Shown here piece after piece: positions 15,087-21,027 of a stretch of 21,027 nt of DNA. Both the position numbers and the translations under genes were made by a program. Under the pieces are notes generated by a model, which saw only the letters and a program-made list of their open reading frames with translations, was not told where the DNA came from and did no database searches. Source of the DNA: JAFGJU01 sp964570935 (GTDB lineage Bacteria > Eisenbacteria > RBG-16-71-46 > JAFGJU01); the NCBI GenBank assembly GCA_964570935.1, contig CAZMZP010000019.1, positions 1 through 21,027 on the forward strand, written 5' to 3'. Each line of letters begins with the position of its first letter. Position 1 is the first letter of the stretch.

Positions 15087-15830
15087 TTGGCCAAGAAGAA
15101 GACCAGAATCAAGATGACCAGAAAGGAAATGAAGAGAGACCCGCTCGTCACTTTTTCGCTCAAGGCGGCGGATTTTGCGCGCATGCACGCGCGCGTAATG
15201 ATAATAGCGGGGATAGTCGTTGTTGTTTCACTGGTCGTGATCGTGATGATGGTCCGGGACAGGGGCAGGGCGGAGGCGGCCGCGGAGATGATACTCACCC
15301 AGGCAAACCGGGAATTGTGGTCTGGCAACGCGCCTCAGGCCACGGTCCTGTACGACGAGCTGCTGGACCGGTACGCCGGGACCGAGAGCGGAAAGAAGGG
15401 GTTGCTCTTCAAGGGCGACGCCCTGCTCGAGACGCGCTCCCTGGACGAGGCCATAGTCAGCTACGAGAAGTTTCTTAAGCGCGTGGGCAGGGACGACCTG
15501 CTGCGGAACTCGGCCAGGCGCGGAATAGCCACGGCTCAGGAAGAGAAGGGCGAGTTCGCGGAGGCGGCCAGGCAAAGAGAGGGTATAGCCCTAAACGTGC
15601 AGGGTAACGAAGCAGCGGAAGAGCTCATGGCCGCTGCTCGCTGCTACAGGGCGGCCGCGATGTACGGCCGCGCCATCGAACTCTACGAAAGGGTGGTCAA
15701 GAACCACGCCGACTACTGGGGTGTGAACGCCGCCAGGATAGCGATTGAGGAGCTGCGCTTGAAGTTGAAGCTGGGCGCTCCCGAGACCTCTCCGGCAACG
15801 GCGGCCGGAACGGCCCCGGATTCCAACTAG
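15087..15830 (+). CDS. Single-pass membrane TPR protein (YfgM-like)
   Basis: The product is 247 residues. It has a short basic cytoplasmic N-terminus (AKKKTRIKMTRKEMKRD), one transmembrane helix at about 38-56 (MIIAGIVVVVSLVVIVMMV) and an outside domain of three or four tetratricopeptide repeats: AEMILTQANRELWSGNAPQA, LLFKGDALLETRSLDEAI, AARCYRAAAMYGRAIELYER. A Pro/Ala/Thr-rich tail ends it. The layout (N-in anchor plus periplasmic TPR) is that of YfgM/ancillary SecYEG-associated proteins; a chaperone-like or envelope assembly role is inference. The TTG at 15087 is chosen because AGGAGG lies exactly seven bases upstream; the in-frame ATG at 15063 has no SD. GH57 follows 34 bases later. Confidence 0.8.
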   Translation: MAKKKTRIKMTRKEMKRDPLVTFSLKAADFARMHARVMIIAGIVVVVSLVVIVMMVRDRGRAEAAAEMILTQANRELWSGNAPQATVLYDELLDRYAGTESGKKGLLFKGDALLETRSLDEAIVSYEKFLKRVGRDDLLRNSARRGIATAQEEKGEFAEAARQREGIALNVQGNEAAEELMAAARCYRAAAMYGRAIELYERVVKNHADYWGVNAARIAIEELRLKLKLGAPETSPATAAGTAPDSN

Positions 15831-15864
15831 ACCAGAGGCTCGTCGTCCCGACTCGTAAGACTGT

Positions 15865-18069
15865 ATGCCAGCCAAGACAGTACACGTAGCGATCGTATGG
15901 CACATGCACCAGCCGGTGTACAAGGACGCCCGGACCGGCATCTATATGCTGCCGTGGGTGCGGCTGCACGCCGCCAAGGACTACACGGACATGGTCCGGA
16001 TGCTGGACGAGTTTCCCGGCGTCCGCGTCACGTTCAATCTGGTCCCGTGCCTGCTCGAGCAGATAGAGGATTACGCGCGAAACCCGGTTCGGGACAGCTT
16101 TCTGGAAGTGTCCATGAAGGCGCCAGAGAGCCTGACGGACGACGAAAAGAGGTTTCTCCTCAGGAACTTCTTCGCCGCGAACAAGAAACATGCGATCGGC
16201 CGCTACCCGCTTTACTACCGGCTGTACCGCAGGACGGAAGTCCTGCAGCAGGAGATCTCGCGGAAGAAGGGACTGGGCAGGTTTACGGCGCAGGACATCC
16301 TGAACCTCCAGACTTTCTTCAACCTGGCATGGATAGACCCGTCCTATCTCGACGACCCCGACATTGCTCCCATCGTGAGGAAGGGCACGGACTTCACCGT
16401 TGCCGACAGGGACGCCGTCATCAAGAAACAGCTTGCCGTCGGCGCCGGCTCGCTGGACGCCTGGCGGGCGGCCGGTGACAGGGGACAGATAGAGATTTCC
16501 AGCTCGGCCTATTTCCATCCCATTCTGCCCCTGCTGTGTGACGTGTCGGTGGCGCGCGAGGCACTGCCCGGAACGGAACTCCCTCGCTCCGGAATGAAGT
16601 GGCCGGAGGACGCCTTCTCTCAGCTCGAGGACGCGGTACGGTGCCACGAGAGGCTGTTCGGCGCCGCGCCCAGGGGGCTCTGGCCGCCGGAGGGCGGCGT
16701 CAGCGACGAGACGCTGGTTCTGGCGAGGAAGGCCGGGTTCGAGTGGGCCGCGGCGGACGAAGCCATACTGGTGAGGGCGCTTGGGCTTCACAAGGCCGGC
16801 AGAAAAGAAGTGAGCGCAGCCATCTCCAGGCCGTATGCCTTCGACACGCCCTCGGGCCCGATATCGCTAGTCTTCCGAGACAAGGTTCTCTCGGACCTCA
16901 TAGGCTTTACGTACATGAACTGGGCGGCGGAGGCGGCAGTGAAGGACCTCATCGCCCGCCTGGAGAGGATAGGGGAAACCTCCGAAGACGCGGAGCCCCT
17001 GGTGTCGATAGTGCTCGACGGAGAGAACTGCTGGGAATTCTACGAGAACGACGGAAGGGATTTCCTTCGACTGCTTTACAAGGGACTGTCTTCGCATCCC
17101 ACAATCAAGTCCACCACGCCGCGCGAATACCTGGCCCGGTTCCCGGCCGCGCGGAAGCTGCAGACAGTCCCTCCGGGCTCCTGGATCGACTCCAACTTCC
17201 GGATATGGGTCGGCCACCCCGAGGACAACGCAGCTTGGGACCTGCTTGCTGATGCCCGCGCGGCCCTCGTGGAATACGTCGAGTCGCGTCCCGAGGCGGA
17301 CGGCTCAGAGGTTGTCCGCGCCGCGTGGCGTGAGATACACGTGGCGGAGGGAAGCGATTGGTTCTGGTGGTACGGAGACGAGCATTCGTCAAGCTTCGAC
17401 TTCGAATTCGACTCTCTTTTCAGAAATCACCTGATAAGAATGTACGAGCTGCTTCACCTGGAGGTGCCGGCGCGGCTGTACGCGCCCATCCTGGGCGCCG
17501 GCGGCACCAAGCCGCAGGTCATCTCAGCGCCGCCGGGCGGGTTCCTCGAACCGCGCATCGACGGCATAGTCACGGACTACTACGAGTGGCGGCTGGGCGG
17601 TTACTGCGACCTCACCAAGGGCGCCAGCAGTATGCGCCAGGCTTCCAGCGTCGTGCGCGCTCTGTACTACGGCTACGATGCGACCAAGCTGTACGTTCGC
17701 ATCGACACGGTCGCAAGGCCCGACTCGACTGCGTTCGCGCAGGTGACGCTCGTGTTCGAGATCGCGTCGCCCGTCACGGTGAGGTTCAGTCTTCCGCTCG
17801 GTCCGGGGGACAGCCGATGCAAGCTCCTGGTGGAGCGCAGGACGGACTCCCACTGGGAGGAGGTCTTCACCTCAGCGGCCTGCGCCGCCGTGGAAATAGT
17901 CGAGGTGGCGCTCCCGCTGAAAGACCTCGGCCTTTCGGCGGGTGACAAAATCGACGCGTTTCTGCTGGTGACGCGCGAGGGCATGGTCGTGGAGAGCTGG
18001 CCAGCGCAGGAAAAACTGTCGTTCCAGATCCCATCCGACGAGTGCGAGACCTCGTCCTGGACGGCATAG
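15865..18069 (+). CDS. GH57 family glycoside hydrolase (amylopullulanase type) with C-terminal beta-sandwich
   Basis: The product is 734 residues. GH57 conserved regions are present in order: HMHQP (13-17), GQIEISSSAYFHPI from 207, WPPEGGVS with the likely nucleophile E276, and VLDGENCWE with the likely acid/base D385. A later helical region holds the fifth site (DEHSSSFDFEFDSLFRNHL). This subgroup acts on alpha-1,4/1,6-glucans (amylase, amylopullulanase). Residues about 550-734 form a second domain with many beta-strands (PRIDGIVTDYYEWRLGG, ALYYGYDATKLYVRID), the type added to GH57 enzymes as a carbohydrate-binding or DOMON-like module. No signal peptide is seen, so it is probably cytoplasmic, with glycogen-like polymers as substrate (inference). 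The ATG at 15865 has no clear SD. Confidence 0.93.
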   Translation: MPAKTVHVAIVWHMHQPVYKDARTGIYMLPWVRLHAAKDYTDMVRMLDEFPGVRVTFNLVPCLLEQIEDYARNPVRDSFLEVSMKAPESLTDDEKRFLLRNFFAANKKHAIGRYPLYYRLYRRTEVLQQEISRKKGLGRFTAQDILNLQTFFNLAWIDPSYLDDPDIAPIVRKGTDFTVADRDAVIKKQLAVGAGSLDAWRAAGDRGQIEISSSAYFHPILPLLCDVSVAREALPGTELPRSGMKWPEDAFSQLEDAVRCHERLFGAAPRGLWPPEGGVSDETLVLARKAGFEWAAADEAILVRALGLHKAGRKEVSAAISRPYAFDTPSGPISLVFRDKVLSDLIGFTYMNWAAEAAVKDLIARLERIGETSEDAEPLVSIVLDGENCWEFYENDGRDFLRLLYKGLSSHPTIKSTTPREYLARFPAARKLQTVPPGSWIDSNFRIWVGHPEDNAAWDLLADARAALVEYVESRPEADGSEVVRAAWREIHVAEGSDWFWWYGDEHSSSFDFEFDSLFRNHLIRMYELLHLEVPARLYAPILGAGGTKPQVISAPPGGFLEPRIDGIVTDYYEWRLGGYCDLTKGASSMRQASSVVRALYYGYDATKLYVRIDTVARPDSTAFAQVTLVFEIASPVTVRFSLPLGPGDSRCKLLVERRTDSHWEEVFTSAACAAVEIVEVALPLKDLGLSAGDKIDAFLLVTREGMVVESWPAQEKLSFQIPSDECETSSWTA

Positions 18070-18097
18070 CGCTCTGTTGAGGGTCGGAGAAGGGCAG

Positions 18098-18139
18098 GGG
18101 GTCGTGGGAGTCGAACCATTAACGGGTCCGCTGGACCCC
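18098..18139 (+). promoter_or_regulatory. Mutually exclusive stem-loops before the small membrane gene
   Basis: In the 87-base gap, GGGTCC (18124-18129) and GGACCC (18133-18138) form a compact hairpin with a 3-base loop. GGGGTC (18098-18103) can instead pair with GACCCC (18134-18139). The SD (GGAGG, 18146-18150) follows at once. Alternative pairing could affect translation or transcription of the next gene; this is inferred from base pairing only. Confidence 0.3.
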
Positions 18140-18156
18140 ACTTTCGGAGGTGTCAG

Positions 18157-18510
18157 GTGAACGAGCAGGTCGAACACAAGGAGGCCAGGCTGCTTGCGGC
18201 CGCGTCCTACATCCTGTTTCTCTGCTTTCTGCCGCCCCTGTTGCAGAAAGAGAACAACTTCTCCATGCACCACGCCAGGCAGGGCTTCCTGCTCTTCTGC
18301 TTCGAGATCGTCCTGGCCGTCTTCATCTCCATAGTGGACCACTCCATCGGCCGCATCCCGTTTATAGGATTCGTCATCAACGTGTTCCTCAATTTCGCGG
18401 GATGGCTCGCCGTCCTCCTCGTGGCCGTGATCGGGATAATCAAGGCCTCCTCGGGCGAATACTGGAAGATCCCCGTACTGGGCGAGTACCACAGCAAAGT
18501 CCCGTTCTAA
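18157..18510 (+). CDS. Small three-helix membrane protein (DUF4870/Tic20-like)
   Basis: The product is 117 residues starting with GTG, with GGAGG six bases upstream. Three hydrophobic segments are seen at about 13-30 (AAASYILFLCFLPPLL), 42-62 (GFLLFCFEIVLAVFISIVD) and 70-97 (FVINVFLNFAGWLAVLLVAV). The motif FSMHHARQGFLLF between the first two matches the 'FHAxQ(G/S)' pattern of DUF4870-type membrane proteins, and KASSGEYWKIPVLGEY after the last helix is also typical. The function of the family is unknown. It stands apart from GH57 and converges with leuS. Confidence 0.78.
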   Translation: MNEQVEHKEARLLAAASYILFLCFLPPLLQKENNFSMHHARQGFLLFCFEIVLAVFISIVDHSIGRIPFIGFVINVFLNFAGWLAVLLVAVIGIIKASSGEYWKIPVLGEYHSKVPF

Positions 18511-18562
18511 GCCCCGGGCCGCCTGGGACGTCGTTCGGAAACCCATGTTTCCCCGCCCATGC

Positions 18563-18590
18563 ATAATGTCGTATAATGCATATTATGTAA
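18563..18590. repeat. AT-rich inverted-repeat island between convergent genes
   Basis: CATAAT (18562-18567), TATAAT (18572-18577) and ATTATG (18582-18587) lie within about 26 bases in otherwise GC-rich DNA; ATAAT and ATTAT flank GCAT, and CATAAT/ATTATG form an outer inverted repeat. TATAAT is a perfect -10 hexamer, but no fitting -35 is seen on the plus strand. Role unknown. Confidence 0.4.
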
Positions 18591-18621
18591 ACCTACGCGG
18601 GTGCGGGCCGCCTCGCGTGGG
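18588..18621 (-). terminator. Candidate leuS terminator
   Basis: Read on the minus strand, CCCACGCG (18621-18614) pairs with CGCGTAGG (18599-18592), eight pairs with one wobble, followed by TTTACATAATAT. It lies 60 bases after the leuS stop. The T-tract is short and the loop is long (14 bases). Confidence 0.4.
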
Positions 18622-18681
18622 ATCGGCCTGGATTCCGAGCCTCGGCCGTTGCCCCGGCGCTTCAGCACCGTGCTCCGGCCC

Positions 18682-21027
18682 TCAGCTCGTCACGAAGTTG
18701 AGTAGTTTCCCGTCGACGTGGATTGCCTGTCTGACTGCCTTGCCGGTCAGATTGGCCTCGACGTGCTGGTCTGCGCGGGCCGCGGCTTCGAGGTCCGCCC
18801 TGGCTGTACCGGCTTCCACCGTGAGCCGGGCCCGGAGCTTCCCGTTCACCTGTACGACGAGCACGTAGGTCTCCCGCTTGACGGCCGCCGGGTCCCAGCT
18901 GGGCCACGGCTCCAGGAAGACGCTCCGCGTGCCGCCCAGTCTGTGCCAGAGCTCCTCCGATACGTGCGGCGCCATCGGAGAAAGCAGGACGACCAGGGCT
19001 CTGACGGCCTCGCGGACGACCGGGTCGTGCTGTCCACGAGCCCTGTCCCTGACGTACGTGGCTATAGCGTTACTTAGCTCCATTAAAGCACTTACGGCCG
19101 TATTATGATGAAAATTCTCAAGGTCATGCGTGACCTTCCCTATGGTCTCGTGGAGCTTCGCCCGAAGCTGGGCCCGACCTGGGGCCGACTCGCCGGTCGC
19201 GACAGCGCCTCCAGAGGCAGCAGGAGCCTCCTGAGGCCCTCTTGTACCTCCCGGGTGTGAACAGTCGAGCACCTGCTTCCAGACCCTCTGTAGGAAGCGG
19301 TGAGCGCCTTCCACGCCTTTCTCGGTCCACTCAGCGTCCCTTTCGGGCGGGCCCATGAACAGTGTGTACAGCCGGACCGTGTCCGCGCCGTAGCGCTCTA
19401 TCAGCTCTTCGTTGCTCACCACGTTGCCCTTTGACTTCGACATCTTGGCGCCGTTCATGCAGATCATGCCCTGCGTGAACAGCCGCGCGAAGGGCTCGTC
19501 GAAATCCAGGTGCTTCAGGTCTCGCAGCGCCTTTACGATGAAGCGCGAGTACATGAGATGCAGTATCGCGTGCTCGATGCCCCCGATGTAGAGGTCGACC
19601 GGCAGCCATCTGTTCACCATTTCGCGGCTGAAGGCCCTGCTGTTATCGCGCGGGGTCAGGTATCTCAGGTAATACCAGGCGGAATCCACGAAAGTGTCCA
19701 GGGTGTCGGTTTCCCTTCTGGCCGTCCCGCCGCACCGCGGACACGTCGTGTTCAGGAAATTGTCACGTGTGAGGAGCGGCGACCTGCCGCTGGGGTCGAA
19801 CTTCACGTCCTCGGGCAAAATCACGGGCAAAGCCGACTCCGGCACGGGCACAATCGCGCATTTCTCGCAGTAGACGACCGGAATGGGCGTGCCCCAGTAG
19901 CGCTGCCGGGACACCAGCCAGTCTCTCAGCTTGAACCGAACGGCTCTCTTGCCCACGCCAGTTTCTTCCATGCGGCCGGCGATGCGGTCGCGGGCCAGGT
20001 CGCTGGCCAGTCCGGTGAAGTCACCCGAGTCCGCCAGGACCCCCTCCTCTTCGTATGCCTCCGTGAGAGCTTGTCCCCGGCTCTTGCCGGGCGGCAGTAT
20101 CACTTCTTTGACGTCCAGCGAGTATCTCTGCGCAAACTCGAAGTCCCTCTGGTCGTGAGCCGGGACGGCCATCACCGCGCCCGTGCCGTACTCCACCACC
20201 ACGTAGTTGGCCACCCAGACGGGAATGCGCCAGCCGGTCATGGGGTTCTTCGCGTACACGCCTGTGAACACTCCGACCTTGTCGCGCGTGGGCTCCCACC
20301 TTCGCGCGACACTCTGCGCTCTCTCCTTCCGTACGAACTCCCTAAGTTCGGCGCTTCCGCCGGACCGCAGCACGTCGTCCAGGAGCGGATGCTCGGCCGC
20401 CAACACCATGTATGTCGCGCCGAAAATGGTGTCCTGCCTGGTCGTAAAACACCGCACGCTTCCGCCCGACTCCAGCGGGAATTCTATGTCGACTCCCTCG
20501 CTCCTGCCTATCCAGTTCCTCTGCATCGTCTTAACTCTGTCCGGCCAGTGCGGGAGCCCGTCCAGGCCGTCCAGCAGCTGCTGGGCGTAGGCCGTGATCT
20601 TGAAGAACCACTGCTCCAGCTTCTTTTGTGTGACCTCGGTCTCGCACCGTTCACAGGCGCCGGCCACCACCTGCTCGTTCGCCAGCACCGTGCGGCAGCT
20701 GGGGCACCAGTTGGCTGAGGCCTCGCCCCTGTAAGCCAGGCCGGCCCTGTGGAGCTCCAAGAAGAGCCACTGAGTCCACTTGTAGTAAGGCGGGTCGCAA
20801 GTGGCCACTTCCCTGTCCCAGTCGAACCCGGTTCCCCACTGTTCGAATTGCTTCTTCATGGCCGCGATGTTGGCCCGCGTCCACTCAGCCGGGTGTATGT
20901 GCTTCTCTATTGCCGCGTTCTCCGCCGGCAGCCCGAAGCCGTCCCAGCCCATGGGCCGGAGAACGTCCAGGCCCTGCATCAGCTTCATTCGCGCCAGCGA
21001 GTCTCCCAGGATGTAGTTCCTGCCGTG
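18682..21027 (-). CDS. leuS: Leucyl-tRNA synthetase, partial (N-terminus beyond right edge)
   Basis: This class I synthetase charges tRNA-Leu. The frame is open to the right edge, giving 781 residues; the first visible residues HGRNYILGD belong to the HIGH region, so roughly 40 N-terminal residues are missing. Clear parts are PMGWDGFGLPAENAA, a zinc site (WCPSCRT then CERCETE), the CP1 editing domain (FTTRQDTIFGATYMV, VPAHDQRDFEFA with the conserved Asp), the catalytic KMSKSKGNVVSNEEL and the tRNA-binding C-terminus (APHVSEELWHRLG, QVNGKLRARLTVE, GKLLNFVTS). A Gly/Pro/Ala-rich linker (about 28 residues) is inserted before LRAKLHETIGKVTHDLE in the anticodon-binding helical domain. It converges with the small membrane gene. 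Confidence 0.96.
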   Translation of the reverse strand, partial: HGRNYILGDSLARMKLMQGLDVLRPMGWDGFGLPAENAAIEKHIHPAEWTRANIAAMKKQFEQWGTGFDWDREVATCDPPYYKWTQWLFLELHRAGLAYRGEASANWCPSCRTVLANEQVVAGACERCETEVTQKKLEQWFFKITAYAQQLLDGLDGLPHWPDRVKTMQRNWIGRSEGVDIEFPLESGGSVRCFTTRQDTIFGATYMVLAAEHPLLDDVLRSGGSAELREFVRKERAQSVARRWEPTRDKVGVFTGVYAKNPMTGWRIPVWVANYVVVEYGTGAVMAVPAHDQRDFEFAQRYSLDVKEVILPPGKSRGQALTEAYEEEGVLADSGDFTGLASDLARDRIAGRMEETGVGKRAVRFKLRDWLVSRQRYWGTPIPVVYCEKCAIVPVPESALPVILPEDVKFDPSGRSPLLTRDNFLNTTCPRCGGTARRETDTLDTFVDSAWYYLRYLTPRDNSRAFSREMVNRWLPVDLYIGGIEHAILHLMYSRFIVKALRDLKHLDFDEPFARLFTQGMICMNGAKMSKSKGNVVSNEELIERYGADTVRLYTLFMGPPERDAEWTEKGVEGAHRFLQRVWKQVLDCSHPGGTRGPQEAPAASGGAVATGESAPGRAQLRAKLHETIGKVTHDLENFHHNTAVSALMELSNAIATYVRDRARGQHDPVVREAVRALVVLLSPMAPHVSEELWHRLGGTRSVFLEPWPSWDPAAVKRETYVLVVQVNGKLRARLTVEAGTARADLEAAARADQHVEANLTGKAVRQAIHVDGKLLNFVTS

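Noticed and set aside
18662..18681. AGCAC-C-GTGCT palindrome as a terminator
   Set aside because: The one-base loop cannot form a stable hairpin and no T-tract follows.

Overview
The window looks like chromosomal DNA of a GC-rich, double-membrane (Gram-negative) bacterium. The genes are dense and share high G+C third positions and frequent AGG arginine codons. There is a MurJ lipid II flippase, a small predicted outer-membrane barrel and a predicted lipoprotein. A GH57 glycosidase and secreted propeller-type proteins next to ordinary housekeeping genes would fit an uncultivated FCB- or Eisenbacteria-like lineage, but that placement is a guess. No phage, transposon, CRISPR array, rRNA or complete tRNA was seen, and no frameshifted gene.

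Left part (1-3506). A minus-strand pair comes first: a small membrane/envelope protein, then a predicted lipoprotein with an Fn3-like and a beta-propeller (NHL-like) region that runs off the left edge. Divergent from them is proS behind a clear sigma70-type promoter. It converges with rpsT (ribosomal protein S20). A tyrosine phenol-lyase/tryptophanase-family enzyme is divergent from rpsT and ends in a strong stem-loop terminator.

Central block (5424-14971). A tightly packed plus-strand run follows: murJ, uvrC, ogt, an MBL-fold hydrolase, xerD, a small outer-membrane barrel, a SNF2-family helicase and a zinc-ribbon partner. Several genes overlap by four bases (murJ-uvrC, helicase-partner) or are 13-17 bases apart. 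The content is mostly genome maintenance: excision repair, alkylation repair, chromosome dimer resolution and a RapA/YqhH-like ATPase.

Right part (15087-21027). A single-pass membrane TPR protein, a GH57 glycosidase of the amylopullulanase type with an added beta-sandwich, and a small three-helix membrane protein are on the plus strand. leuS comes in from the right edge on the minus strand, so its N-terminus is missing. The gap between the last two genes holds an AT-rich island with inverted repeats.

The best candidate for an under-described system is the overlapping pair at 11907-14971. It encodes a SNF2 ATPase with a PcrA/RapA-like Tudor domain at its N-terminus, translationally coupled to a protein that resembles Bacillus YqhG with an extra C-terminal zinc ribbon. 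Second is the tyrosine phenol-lyase-like enzyme, which keeps the PLP lysine but lacks an arginine expected at the cofactor.
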